Assembly: GCF_001262015.1 (NCBI RefSeq)
Contig: NZ_CP012074.1
Span: 13,501-77,500, forward strand
Length of the DNA: 64,000 nucleotides
Source: Prevotella fusca JCM 17724
GTDB lineage: Bacteria; Bacteroidota; Bacteroidia; Bacteroidales; Bacteroidaceae
Reading direction: 5' to 3'
Shown here: piece by piece, positions 9,034 to 17,410 of the stretch
Layout of the letters: each line of letters opens with the position of its first letter
Numbering within the stretch: the first letter of the stretch is position 1
Notes under the pieces: generated by a model
Database searches by the model: none
What the model was told of the DNA's origin: nothing
The model's input: only the letters and a program-made list of their open reading frames with translations
Program-made: the position numbers and the translations under genes

Positions 9034-9106
9034 CGGGATGTAGCGCAGTTGGTAGCGCACTACGTTCGGGACGTAGGGGTCGCCAGTTCGAGTCCGGTCA
9101 TCCCGA
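9034..9106 (+). tRNA. tRNA-Pro (CGG)
   Basis: Complete cloverleaf. The acceptor stem is CGGGATG/CATCCCG with discriminator A, and the C1-G72 pair is typical of bacterial tRNA-Pro. The anticodon loop TTCGGGA sits in a CTACG/CGTAG stem, so the anticodon is CGG. The T loop is TTCGAGT. The T stem GCCAG/CCGGT contains one A-C mismatch. The CCA end is not encoded. A TATCTTTG -7 element lies at 9007-9014 and a strong terminator follows. Confidence 0.95.
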
Positions 9107-9109
9107 CAG

Positions 9110-9145
9110 AAAAAGGGAAGAAACCATGCGGTTTCTTCCCTTTTT
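9110..9145 (+). terminator. rho-independent terminator of tRNA-Pro
   Basis: A perfect 16-bp stem (arms 9110-9125 and 9130-9145, core GGGAAGAAACC) with a 4-nt ATGC loop ends in a run of T. The flanking A and T runs let it work from both sides. Confidence 0.9.
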
Positions 9146-9206
9146 AGTTTTATAGAAGCTATCAGCCCCATAAGGATTATTAGGCTAATAAGGCTAATAA
9201 GGCTGG

Positions 9207-10163
9207 TTACTTCCTTAGCTTTTCCCTACAATCTTCAAGAATTGCCAGCAGTTCTTCCATCTTCGTTGCACGCAGCATGGAGATGCGTGTCTGCTTGAAA
9301 TCGGGGATTCCCTTGAAGATGGGCGATGCTGCCAGATGTCGGCGCGTATGCAGAATGCCACGGTATTCGTCAATACGCTCCACGTTGATGCGCAGCATCT
9401 CTTCGAGAATATCTATCTTGTCATCTAACGTGAGCTGCTTCTCACCTTGATTGAACAGCCACGGACAACCGAAGGTAGCACGACCTATCATCACAGCATC
9501 AACGCCATAGCGGTCGAACTTCTCATGTGCCTGTTCAATACTTGTCACGTCACCGTTGCCGATAATCGGGATATGAATGCGTGGATTGTTCTTTACTTCA
9601 CCTATCAATGTCCAGTCAGCTTCGCCCGTGTACATCTGTGAACGGGTACGCCCGTGGATAGTCAATGCCTGTATGCCACAGTCTTGCAGCTGCTCGGCAA
9701 GGTCAGTAATAATCAGGTTGTCGTTATCCCAACCTAATCGGGTCTTCACCGTGACAGGTGTGTTGACAGCCTTCACCACCTCTCGTGTGATTTCAAGCAG
9801 CAGTGGGATGTTCTTCAACATACCAGAGCCGGCACCCTTGTTTGCCACTTTCTTCACCGGACAGCCAAAGTTTATATCTATCACATCGGGCTTTACCTGT
9901 TCAACAATCTTGGCTGCTTCAACCATTGAAGCCACATCCCTGCCGTATATCTGTATGCCTACAGGACGCTCGCTGTCGTCAATGACTATCTTTGAAAGCG
10001 TTGACTTGATACTGCGGATGACTGCATCAGCCGATACAAACTCCGTATATACCATTGCAGCACCGAAGCGTTTGCACATCTTTCGGAAGCCAATATCCGT
10101 CACATCCTCCATCGGAGCCAAGAACAACGGGCGTTCCCCTAAATCTATTGTTCCTATTTTCAT
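9207..10163 (-). CDS. dusB: tRNA-dihydrouridine synthase (DusB-like)
   Basis: FMN-dependent enzyme reducing uridines in the D loop of tRNA. Motifs in order are APMEDVTDIGFRKM (FMN binding, near the N-terminus), DINFGCPVKKVANKGAGSG with the catalytic cysteine, TVKTRLGWD, and IHGRTRSQMYTG. The frame is open to 10253, but I start at the ATG at 10163 (MKIGTIDLGERP), which matches the family N-terminus; the upstream 30 codons translate A/T-rich leader sequence. On the minus strand TACCTTTG at 10167-10174 is the likely -7 element, so the transcript is nearly leaderless. It converges on the terminator of tRNA-Pro. Confidence 0.93.
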   Translation of the reverse strand: MKIGTIDLGERPLFLAPMEDVTDIGFRKMCKRFGAAMVYTEFVSADAVIRSIKSTLSKIVIDDSERPVGIQIYGRDVASMVEAAKIVEQVKPDVIDINFGCPVKKVANKGAGSGMLKNIPLLLEITREVVKAVNTPVTVKTRLGWDNDNLIITDLAEQLQDCGIQALTIHGRTRSQMYTGEADWTLIGEVKNNPRIHIPIIGNGDVTSIEQAHEKFDRYGVDAVMIGRATFGCPWLFNQGEKQLTLDDKIDILEEMLRINVERIDEYRGILHTRRHLAASPIFKGIPDFKQTRISMLRATKMEELLAILEDCREKLRK

Positions 10164-10263
10164 GGGTGCAAAGGTAAGGAAAATGCTTTGAATAGTAAAT
10201 AGGTAAGAGGGTGAAAAAGTAAAAGGAAGGGAAAGAAAAGGAGTGTTTTTCATTCTTAAATAT

Positions 10264-10294
10264 TTTGTAGTACACGAAAGTTATGCTATTTTTG
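10264..10294 (+). promoter_or_regulatory. promoter of the DUF3791/DUF3990 locus
   Basis: TTTG at 10264-10267, a 19-bp spacer and TATTTTTG at 10287-10294 form a consensus promoter 20 bp before the first gene. Confidence 0.8.
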
Positions 10295-10314
10295 CAATAT
10301 AAAGTTCACGTATT

Positions 10315-10533
10315 ATGGCTGATCAATACAAAATACCCTATTTGAACGCTGTTATCAGAACGTTTGGTAACCGCTTTGACTTGACTGTACAGCAGGCTTT
10401 CCGCTATCTTCATAACTTTAAGGGAATACGTTTTCTTTTAGAGTATTATGACGTGGAACATACGTTGTCTATAGAAGATACGGTAGACGACCTTATCAAA
10501 GTCTGTCAAAAGAATGGAGGAGAATTGGCATGA
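10315..10533 (+). CDS. DUF3791 family small protein, putative antitoxin
   Basis: Protein of 72 residues resembling DUF3791. The pattern LTVQQAFRYLHNFKGIRFLLEYYDVEHT and a final acidic helix (IEDTVDDLIKVC) fit the family, which is usually found as a small partner next to DUF3990 genes. It has its own consensus promoter and its stop overlaps the start of the DUF3990 gene by 4 bp (ATGA), so the two are translationally coupled. The antitoxin role is an inference from size, order and coupling; no binding motif can be read. Confidence 0.7.
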   Translation: MADQYKIPYLNAVIRTFGNRFDLTVQQAFRYLHNFKGIRFLLEYYDVEHTLSIEDTVDDLIKVCQKNGGELA

Positions 10534-11003
10534 AACTCTATCATGGTACTAATACGGATTTTTCAGAGATTGATCTTACAAAGTCTTTCCCTCTCAAAGA
10601 TTTCGGTCAAGGCTTTTATTTGACGACAATACGTGAGCAGGCTGAACGAATGGCGAAAAGAAAACGGGAAGCATTAGGGGGTAAAGCCATTGTACAAGAG
10701 TATGAATTTGATGAGAGTGCCTTGCATAAAGGTGATTTGAAAACTCTCGTTTTTGAAGGTACTACCCCTGAATGGGCAACATTCATCTTTAACAATAGGT
10801 CAAGAAGTAAGAACTATCATCATGATTACGATATCGTTGTTGGACCTATAGCAGATGATGGAGTTGCCTTTCTTATTAATCAATACACGACAGGAGCAGT
10901 CACTTTAGCACAGTTTACTCGGATGCTCAAGTTTAAGAAACTCAGTAATCAGTATTTTTTCGGAACTGAAAAGGCTGTAAAACAATTAAGGAGAATAAAG
11001 TAA
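10530..11003 (+). CDS. DUF3990 protein, putative ADP-ribosyltransferase-like toxin
   Basis: Protein of 157 residues of the DUF3990 family. The N-terminal LYHGTNTDFSEID and the following DFGQGFYLTT-REQAERMA match the H...Y pattern of the ADP-ribosyltransferase fold, in which a histidine in a YHGT strand and a tyrosine in a GFYLT strand hold NAD. A possible third catalytic position lies in the C-terminal half (DDGVAFLINQYTTGAV), but no clear glutamate triad can be assigned by eye. It lies between two small DUF3791-like genes with 4-bp and 1-bp overlaps. I infer a toxin that modifies a cellular target with NAD. Confidence 0.7.
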   Translation: MKLYHGTNTDFSEIDLTKSFPLKDFGQGFYLTTIREQAERMAKRKREALGGKAIVQEYEFDESALHKGDLKTLVFEGTTPEWATFIFNNRSRSKNYHHDYDIVVGPIADDGVAFLINQYTTGAVTLAQFTRMLKFKKLSNQYFFGTEKAVKQLRRIK

Positions 11004-11239
11004 TGACTCAGCAAGAGAGATTTAATCACCTTGTCAATTTTACTATTGATGAGCTGACAACTTATCTTATAGAAGACTATCATTTGGATACGGCAGAAGC
11101 ATTAAATATTGTCTATTCTTCAAAGACACTTGAACTTCTGCAGAACAAACGGACCGGACTTTATGACCAAAGTCCTGGTTATGTGTATCATTTGCTCAAA
11201 CATGAATATAAGACAGGGCAGTTACCACAAGTTAACTGA
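11003..11239 (+). CDS. DUF3791-like small protein, third gene of the putative toxin locus
   Basis: Protein of 78 residues, mostly helical, with LIEDYHLDTAEALNIVYSS and TGLYDQSPGYVYHLLKHEY. The second motif is one I associate with small proteins next to DUF3990 genes in Bacteroidales; this is from memory of the family. Its start shares one base with the DUF3990 stop (TAATG), so it is surely co-transcribed. It may be a second antitoxin or a chaperone-like partner. Confidence 0.65.
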   Translation: MTQQERFNHLVNFTIDELTTYLIEDYHLDTAEALNIVYSSKTLELLQNKRTGLYDQSPGYVYHLLKHEYKTGQLPQVN

Positions 11240-11279
11240 TCGTCATAAAAACTAATATTTAAGTTTCCTCCACAATCAT

Positions 11280-11300
11280 TTTTGCAACCCAGTTGCAAAA
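11280..11300. promoter_or_regulatory. palindromic operator before the P-type ATPase gene
   Basis: Perfect inverted repeat with 9-bp arms TTTTGCAAC and GTTGCAAAA and a 3-bp spacer. It covers the -33 region of the promoter whose -7 element TATCTTTG is at 11310-11317. This position is typical of a repressor, and a metal-sensing Fur/Zur-type protein is a reasonable guess. Confidence 0.75.
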
Positions 11301-11352
11301 CATAATCTTTATCTTTGCAGCAGATTATTAATGCAGTAACAGGTTTTGGATT

Positions 11353-13230
11353 ATGAAGAAGAAACTTTTAAGAATCATTCTCACGGCTGTACTCCTCACA
11401 GGAGCATGGCTGGTGGAGCATTACGCAGCACTTCCCATGTGGCAGGTGCTGCTTGTTTATTTGGTTCCCTATCTGGTTATCAGCTATGATGTGCTGGGCG
11501 AAGCGGTTGAGGGAATCATGGAGGGCGACCCCTTTGATGAGAACTTCCTCATGAGCCTTGCCACTATCGGTGCTCTGCTCATCGGTTTCCTGCCTGGTGC
11601 CGAACCACAGTTTATCGAGGGCGTGTTCGTGATGTTGTTTTTCCAAGTGGGCGAACTCTTTGAGCACTATGCAGAGGACAAGGCGCGCGACTCCATCTCT
11701 GAGCTGATGGATATTCGTCCCGATGTAGCCTTTGTAGATCGGAACGGAAACGTGGAGAGCGTAAGTCCGGAAGAAGTGAACATCGGTGAGATGCTCATAG
11801 TAAAGCCCGGAGAGAAGATTCCTTTGGACGGAACGGTGCTTGAGGGAACGTCCAGCCTTAATACCGTAGCCCTGACAGGGGAGAGCATGCCACGTGATGT
11901 AACCACTGGAATGGAAGTTATCTCTGGCTGTGTCAATCTTTCGGGGGTGTTGAAGGTACGTGTAGACAAACCTTTCAGCGAGTCTACAGCCGCAAAGATT
12001 ATCAAACTCGTTGAAGATGCAGGCGAAAACAAGTCACGTGGCGAGTCGTTTATCCGTCGTTTTGCACGTGTCTATACGCCCATTGTGGTCATTTCGGCAC
12101 TTGCCCTGGCAGTCATCCCTCCTTTCTTCTATGATAGTTACGCACCGGCTTTCGGTGTCTGGCTATATCGTGCATTGACATTCTTAGTCGTAAGCTGCCC
12201 CTGTGCGCTTGTCATCTCCATCCCACTCACCTTCTTTGCCGGTATCGGCGGAGCTTCCCACAAGGGTGTACTCATCAAGGGCGGAAACTATATGGATGCC
12301 TTGGCAAAGCTCTCTACGGTGGTATTTGATAAGACAGGAACGCTGACACGTGGAACTTTTGATGTTGAGGCTGTTCACCCTGAGGTCCTTTCTGAGCAGG
12401 AGCTGCTTCACTTGGCAGCCCATGTGGAACGTTTCTCAACCCATCCTATTGCGCTTGCCCTCCGCACGGCTTACGCTGATGAGAAGGATAATTGCACAGT
12501 GGAAAACATACAGGAAACAGCCGGACAGGGTATCACTGCCACCATTAATGGTAGGACGGTAAGCGTTGGCAACGACCGTCTGATGGCAACTCTCGGTATC
12601 ACATTGCCTGTTTGCAAACGCTGTGTAAGCCATACAGGCACCACGGTTCACGTAGCTGTCAATGGCGAATACGCAGGTCATGTTGTTATCTCTGACCATT
12701 TGAAGGCTGATGCTGCCAGCGCTGTTGAGCGCCTGAAGCAGTTGGGTGTCACCAAGACCGTTATGCTGACCGGCGACAAGAGGGAAGTTGCTGAGCAGAT
12801 TGCCGAACAGACAAAGGTGACGGAATACCATGCCGAACTGCTCCCTGCGGACAAGGTAAGCCACGTTGAACGCCTCATTGCTGAGAAGAAGAGCGACGGT
12901 GCCGTAGCCTTCGTCGGGGATGGAATCAATGATGCACCTGTGTTGGCACGTGCTGATGTGGGTATTGCTATGGGTGCATTGGGCAGCGATGCAGCCATTG
13001 AAGCAGCCGATGTGGTATTGATGGATGACAAACCTTCAAAGATTGCGCTTGCCATTGAGCTCTCACGTCGTACAATCTTTATAGCGAAAGAGAACGCATG
13101 GTTTGCTATCGGTATTAAAGTTGCCGTCCTTCTCCTTGCCACCTTTGGAATGGCAAGCATGGGATTAGCCGTCTTTGCCGATGTTGGTGTGATGGTTCTT
13201 GCCGTTCTTAATGCGATGAGAGCAAGGTAA
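11353..13230 (+). CDS. heavy-metal translocating P1B-type ATPase
   Basis: Membrane pump of 625 residues that exports transition-metal ions with ATP. The motifs are all present: TGES (actuator domain, about residue 176), SCPCALVISIP with the CPC metal site in a membrane helix (about 280), DKTGTLT with the phosphorylated aspartate (about 325) and GDGINDAP (about 523). There is no N-terminal HMA domain or Cys-rich metal-binding tail. CPC with a later IGIKVAVLLLA helix suggests a zinc, cadmium or lead pump rather than copper, but this is not certain. It has its own promoter overlapped by a palindromic operator. Confidence 0.92.
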   Translation: MKKKLLRIILTAVLLTGAWLVEHYAALPMWQVLLVYLVPYLVISYDVLGEAVEGIMEGDPFDENFLMSLATIGALLIGFLPGAEPQFIEGVFVMLFFQVGELFEHYAEDKARDSISELMDIRPDVAFVDRNGNVESVSPEEVNIGEMLIVKPGEKIPLDGTVLEGTSSLNTVALTGESMPRDVTTGMEVISGCVNLSGVLKVRVDKPFSESTAAKIIKLVEDAGENKSRGESFIRRFARVYTPIVVISALALAVIPPFFYDSYAPAFGVWLYRALTFLVVSCPCALVISIPLTFFAGIGGASHKGVLIKGGNYMDALAKLSTVVFDKTGTLTRGTFDVEAVHPEVLSEQELLHLAAHVERFSTHPIALALRTAYADEKDNCTVENIQETAGQGITATINGRTVSVGNDRLMATLGITLPVCKRCVSHTGTTVHVAVNGEYAGHVVISDHLKADAASAVERLKQLGVTKTVMLTGDKREVAEQIAEQTKVTEYHAELLPADKVSHVERLIAEKKSDGAVAFVGDGINDAPVLARADVGIAMGALGSDAAIEAADVVLMDDKPSKIALAIELSRRTIFIAKENAWFAIGIKVAVLLLATFGMASMGLAVFADVGVMVLAVLNAMRAR

Positions 13231-13546
13231 GAATAAGCTGTTTCCGAATTATTTTCATGAAAAAAAATATTTCTTTTCACGAAGAAAAATATTTATTTTC
13301 ATGAAAATAATTTCTTTTTTTCATGAAAGTAATTCGGTATCTGTCTCAAAGTAGCGATGTAAATACCTTTTTTAGTATTATGGAAAGCAAGTTTTGATAA
13401 AACAAGAGAGTGTTTTATCTTTTGATGATAGATGGCTTTTCATTCTTAAACAATGTTACAGTCTTGTGCTTTTACGATAAAAATAATTACGGAGAAAGCT
13501 AAATGAGAAAACTTTTGTGTAAGTTTGCAGTGTCGAAGTGATAGTT
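13231..13546. other. intergenic gap with a family II palindromic array
   Basis: No gene seen. It holds the TTCATGAA element (13244-13337). A TAAGTTTG -7 element at 13520-13527 lies just before the next gene. Confidence 0.7.
13244..13337. repeat. family II element, copy 1: four 22-bp units, palindromic ends
   Basis: TTCATGAA or TTCACGAA octamers stand at 13254, 13276, 13298 and 13320, exactly 22 bp apart, with AAATATTT-type palindromes between them. The ends CCGAATTATTTTCATGAA and its near complement make the whole 94-bp element an imperfect palindrome. Confidence 0.88.
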
Positions 13547-14140
13547 ATGCAGATACGACTTGTTCTGTTTTTCTTGTGGCTTTTGCTGCCATTCTCGTCA
13601 GTTCAGGCACAGAAAGTGCTGGTATGTGACGGGGCTACGCACTTTCCGATACGTGATGTGTTGGTCAGTGTGGATGGGAAGAATGTGGGACTTACTACGT
13701 GGAAAGGATACATTAATCTGCCTGATTCATTCCAGGCAGCTACCTTCAAAAAGAAAGGATATGCGCCAGAGAAACTCTTGCGTGACGAGGTGTTGCGTGA
13801 TACCGTCTTTCTCTTTCCTGCCGAACATTATCTTGATGAGGTTGTGGTGATAGGAAAACAGGTTGTTGACGGGCGTGAACTGTTGAAGAAGATGCCGAAG
13901 CGAGACATCTTGGAAAAGAAGCCAGCCCATTCTCTTCAAGAGTTTGATTTTGGGCTTATGCTTGATAAGCGGTTACGCAGAGATCGTAAGCACGTGGAGA
14001 AGCTACGTGAAGTTTTCAAGAAAATGGATGGCTTGGACGATAAGGAAGATCCTATCCTCAAGGCTTATCGGCTGACACAACAGGAATTAAAAGCTGATTC
14101 TATTCAGAAAAAGAATGAACTGAAAGAGCCGAAAAAATAG
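13547..14140 (+). CDS. exported carboxypeptidase-regulatory-like protein, unknown role
   Basis: Exported protein of about 197 residues. A signal peptide (LVLFFLWLLLPFSSVQA, cleaved near QAQ) is followed by a beta-sandwich segment like the carboxypeptidase regulatory-like domain (GATHFPIRDVLVSVDGKNVG...KGYINLPD) and then YLDEVVVIGK, the sequence that usually leads into a TonB-dependent receptor. Here no receptor follows; instead a charged, helical C-terminus rich in Lys and Glu ends the protein. A GTG at 13538 is also in frame, but the ATG at 13547 gives a cleaner signal peptide. Confidence 0.7.
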   Translation: MQIRLVLFFLWLLLPFSSVQAQKVLVCDGATHFPIRDVLVSVDGKNVGLTTWKGYINLPDSFQAATFKKKGYAPEKLLRDEVLRDTVFLFPAEHYLDEVVVIGKQVVDGRELLKKMPKRDILEKKPAHSLQEFDFGLMLDKRLRRDRKHVEKLREVFKKMDGLDDKEDPILKAYRLTQQELKADSIQKKNELKEPKK

Positions 14141-14276
14141 CCTTTAATGTAAATATATGTTAAATATAGGGTTATTAAAGCAATCTTTATGTATAGTTTA
14201 CTTGACTTTTGGGAAAGTAAGTATTACTTTTGTGGTGTGATAGAAATTTTATCTTATTCATTAAAAAACTACTTTT

Positions 14277-14768
14277 ATGAAAACAGATTATCTTTTGCCC
14301 CACATCTTCAGGAAGATTGGTTGGTTTGTTTTTATCCCTTGCTGGGTCATGATTATCGTTTCTTGGTTAGGTATTAATAACTGGTTTGATGATGATTGGC
14401 TGAGTTTTGTTACCTTGCATATAGGTAACTTGGGCTTTTTCACTCCTGAACAAGAAGGACATTCATTCCTCTATTTTGCACGGGAAGATATGTTCTCTGA
14501 AATCATCTACTGTCTGGCTTTTGTATCGCTATATATGATAGCATTTTCAAAGGAAAAAGTTGAGGATGAATTTGTTGAACATCTCCGTATGCGTTCATTG
14601 GTATGGGCACTGAAAGTAAACACGATTTTCTTCGTTATCTTTACGTGGTTCTGCTTTGGAATGGTTTATGTCACGTTGTTACTGCTTTCAATGTTCAGCA
14701 TATTTCTGCTGTTTCACTTCCGTTTTCTTTATGAACTACATAGAAGGAGGATACATAATGAAGAATAG
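14277..14768 (+). CDS. integral membrane protein paired with an XRE regulator
   Basis: Membrane protein of 163 residues with four hydrophobic segments (about 16-33, 78-92, 111-127 and 128-147), ending in a basic tail (RFLYELHRRRIHNEE). I do not recognise a named family with confidence; the size, topology and coupling to a small helix-turn-helix gene resemble the DUF2975-type membrane protein/regulator pairs. The start of the regulator lies within its last codons (11-bp overlap), so both are made from one message. Confidence 0.65.
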   Translation: MKTDYLLPHIFRKIGWFVFIPCWVMIIVSWLGINNWFDDDWLSFVTLHIGNLGFFTPEQEGHSFLYFAREDMFSEIIYCLAFVSLYMIAFSKEKVEDEFVEHLRMRSLVWALKVNTIFFVIFTWFCFGMVYVTLLLLSMFSIFLLFHFRFLYELHRRRIHNEE

Positions 14769-14958
14769 TATAAGAGTAGAACGGGCTGTCAAGCGTATGA
14801 CCCAGGCGCAATTAGCTGAGCTTATAGGGGTGTCACGCCAGACGATAGTCGCTATCGAAAGCGAGAAGTATGTGCCGTCGACAGTTCTCAGTCTGAAGAT
14901 TGCACGTGTTTTCGATAAGCGTGTAGATGACATTTTTGAACTTGAGGAGAGCGATTAA
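14758..14958 (+). CDS. small XRE-family DNA-binding protein
   Basis: Helix-turn-helix protein of 66 residues (MKNSIRVERAVKRMTQAQLAELIGVSRQTIVAIESEKYVP in order, split: helix 2 TQAQLAELI, recognition helix SRQTIVAIE). It matches the compact family whose genes accompany small membrane proteins. The start at 14758 is chosen because an AGGAGG Shine-Dalgarno sequence stands at 14746-14751, rare in this window and suited to re-initiation inside the upstream gene. It probably represses its own operon. Confidence 0.85.
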   Translation: MKNSIRVERAVKRMTQAQLAELIGVSRQTIVAIESEKYVPSTVLSLKIARVFDKRVDDIFELEESD

Positions 14959-15039
14959 AGCCCCCTGTTTATGAATTCTGATGCTATATTATAAGTAATC
15001 CTAAATCTGAATTCTTAGTTTTGAGTTTTGTACTAATAT

Positions 15040-15091
15040 AAAAAAAGCCCGGTGCACAAGGTGAAGAAGATTCACACTTGTCGCATCGGGC
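15040..15091 (-). terminator. terminator of the ahpC-ahpF unit
   Basis: Long stem (GCCCGGTGC at 15047-15055 with GCATCGGGC at 15083-15091, extended by ACAAGGTGAA against TTCACACTTGT) followed on the minus strand by seven T. Confidence 0.85.
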
Positions 15092-15126
15092 CCAACATAC
15101 ACTCAGGTTGGAATGATTAATTTATC

Positions 15127-16680
15127 TTATATCACGCCACGGATCCGGTCGTCAAAGGCTGAAAGGGCAGCCTTAGCACCTTCTCCCATGGCAATTGTAA
15201 TCTGTTTGTAAGGTACCGTTGTAACGTCACCGGCAGCATATACGCCACTCAGACTGGTACGATTGGTTGCGTCAACGATAATCTCATTACGTGGAGTAAC
15301 CTCCACTTCGTCCTTGAAAGCATCGCTGTTTGGCGACAAGCCAATCTGAACAAAGACGCCATCTAAGGCAATTTCGCGCTCTTCGTCATTGGTGCGGTCC
15401 TTCACTCTGATACCCGATAACTTCTGACCATCACCCAAGAGGGCTGTTGTCTGGGTAGAAAGGAACACCTCAACATTAGGCAGACTGGTCACTTTCTGCT
15501 GCAGAACCTCATCGGCACGCATAGCATCAGCGAACTCAAGAACCGTCACGTGGCGACAGATGCCAGCCAAGTCGATGGCTGCTTCGATACCAGAATTACC
15601 ACCACCGATGACTGCTACGTCCTTGCCTTTGTAGAAAGGGCCGTCGCAATGTGGGCAGAAATGCTCACCATGACCGATGTATTTGTCCTCATCTGGCAGA
15701 CCAAGACGGCGCCAGCTTGCACCTGTTGCGATCACAACGGCTGGTGCGGTGAAGGTTTCGCCGCCACGGACAGAAACCGTCTTCACAGCCTCTTTCAGGT
15801 TGGTAGAAACGACCTTGCGGCTGTCGAACACGTCGATAGAATAGTCATTGATATGTGTGCGGAGGTCAGCAGCAAGCTGTATACCGGTTGTCTTTGTGAC
15901 AGAGATAAGGTTCTCGATACCTGTCGTGTCGTTTACCTGTCCTCCGATGCGTTCAGCAACGATAGCTACGCGCAAGCCTTTGCGGGCAGAGTAGATGGCA
16001 GAAGATGCTCCGGCAGGACCACCACCGAGTACGATAACATCATATTCATGCACTGTCTGCACAGCATTCTCATCGTGGTTGGTGCCTACTTTGTCCTCTA
16101 ATTCCTGCAGAAGGATGCCAAGGTCGCCACGACCCGTATGCAAAGGCTCCCCATTGACGTACACAGAAGGTACGCCCTGTATGTTCAAACGTTGTATCTC
16201 GTCCTGACATAGACCACCGTCAACCATCTCATTGCTGATATTTGGGTTGATGAGCGCCATCACGTTCAGTGCCTGAACAACGTCAGGACAGTTCGTACAG
16301 GTGAGAGAAACGTAGGTCTGAAGGTGGATTTCACCCTTCAGTGACTTGATACGTGCAGCTATCGCCTCGTCAGGAAGGTTCTTACCCTGTCCGTCAGTAT
16401 TGAGGACAGCAAGGAGCAACGAGGTAAACTCGTGTCCGTTTGGTATACCACGGAAGCTGATACCAGTCTCTTCACCATTGCGAAGGATGCTGAATGAGAA
16501 CTGTTCTCCTTCCTGATAGACAGTCTTGATTTTATCAGAAGTAGAGGCAAAGTCTTCTATGAAGGAAGAGAACTCTGCTGTATTCTCGTCATTACTGTTA
16601 CGTATTACGCTGAGCGTTATGTCTGATGAAAGCGATGCGAACACGCCTTTCACCTGTTCGAGTATGTTTGAATCTAACAT
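15127..16680 (-). CDS. ahpF: alkyl hydroperoxide reductase subunit F
   Basis: Flavoprotein disulfide reductase of 517 residues that passes electrons from NADH to AhpC. The N-terminal tandem thioredoxin-like domain has the CxxC centre in LTCTNCPDVV (about residue 128). The FAD site VLGGGPAGASSAIYSA is near 215, the redox CxxC FCPHCDGPF near 345, an NADH site VIGGGNSGIEAA near 360, and the GVYAAGDVTTVPYKQ FAD motif lies near the end. It lies 116 bp downstream of ahpC on the same strand and shares the OxyR-controlled promoter. Confidence 0.97.
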   Translation of the reverse strand: MLDSNILEQVKGVFASLSSDITLSVIRNSNDENTAEFSSFIEDFASTSDKIKTVYQEGEQFSFSILRNGEETGISFRGIPNGHEFTSLLLAVLNTDGQGKNLPDEAIAARIKSLKGEIHLQTYVSLTCTNCPDVVQALNVMALINPNISNEMVDGGLCQDEIQRLNIQGVPSVYVNGEPLHTGRGDLGILLQELEDKVGTNHDENAVQTVHEYDVIVLGGGPAGASSAIYSARKGLRVAIVAERIGGQVNDTTGIENLISVTKTTGIQLAADLRTHINDYSIDVFDSRKVVSTNLKEAVKTVSVRGGETFTAPAVVIATGASWRRLGLPDEDKYIGHGEHFCPHCDGPFYKGKDVAVIGGGNSGIEAAIDLAGICRHVTVLEFADAMRADEVLQQKVTSLPNVEVFLSTQTTALLGDGQKLSGIRVKDRTNDEEREIALDGVFVQIGLSPNSDAFKDEVEVTPRNEIIVDATNRTSLSGVYAAGDVTTVPYKQITIAMGEGAKAALSAFDDRIRGVI

Positions 16681-16796
16681 GGGGCTTGTAATTTTCTCTC
16701 TATATTATAAGAAAGTGGAGAGATGAAGTTCGAAGACTTATCTCTCCACCATAACCTATATGACACTTCTGTGTCTGTTGTTAATGATTCTAAGTC

Positions 16797-17363
16797 TTAG
16801 AGCTTACCAACGAGGTCGATGCTTGGCTTCAATGTCTCGCCACCCTTCTTCCACTTAGCTGGGCAAACCTCACCCTCGTGAGAAGCAACGAACAGAGCAG
16901 CCTCAACCTTACGAACGAGCTCATCAGCGTTACGACCGATGCTGTTGTCCTGGATTTCAGCAATCTTAACGAGACCCTCTGGGTTTACGAGGAATGTACC
17001 ACGGTAAGCCAGACCCTCGTCCTCTTTGTAAACACCGAAGCCACGGCTCAATACGCCTGTTGGGTCAGCGAGCATAGAGTACTTGATCTTTCTGATTGTC
17101 TCAGAAGCGTCGTGCCATGCCTTGTGTACGAAGTGAGTATCAGTACTTACTGAGAATACCTCTACACCAAGACCCTTGAGCTGCTCGTACTTGTCAGCCA
17201 AATCCTCCAACTCTGTAGGACATACGAAAGTGAAGTCAGCTGGGTAGAAGAAGAAGAGTGCCCATTTGCCCTCGATATCCTTGCTTGAAACGGTCTTGAA
17301 CTGTCCGTCCTGGAAAGCCTGAACGGTAAACTCTGGTGCGTGTGCATTGATAATTGGTTCCAT
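16797..17363 (-). CDS. ahpC: alkyl hydroperoxide reductase subunit C (peroxiredoxin)
   Basis: Typical two-cysteine peroxiredoxin of 188 residues, reducing peroxides in the cytosol with electrons from AhpF. The peroxidatic cysteine is in YPADFTFVCPTELEDL (about residue 48) and the resolving cysteine in GEVCPAKW (about 167). The length and the C-terminal VGKL match the AhpC subfamily. It is the first gene of the ahpC-ahpF unit and is divergent from oxyR, with a 512-bp gap holding its promoter and a candidate OxyR site. Confidence 0.97.
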   Translation of the reverse strand: MEPIINAHAPEFTVQAFQDGQFKTVSSKDIEGKWALFFFYPADFTFVCPTELEDLADKYEQLKGLGVEVFSVSTDTHFVHKAWHDASETIRKIKYSMLADPTGVLSRGFGVYKEDEGLAYRGTFLVNPEGLVKIAEIQDNSIGRNADELVRKVEAALFVASHEGEVCPAKWKKGGETLKPSIDLVGKL

Positions 17364-17410
17364 ATCTAACTTAAACTATTTATGTGATAAATTCTTTTTG
17401 TTTTGCAATG

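Noticed and set aside
13538..13546. GTG start for the exported protein at 13547
   Set aside because: Only three extra residues; the ATG gives a standard signal peptide and lies at a better distance from the -7 element.
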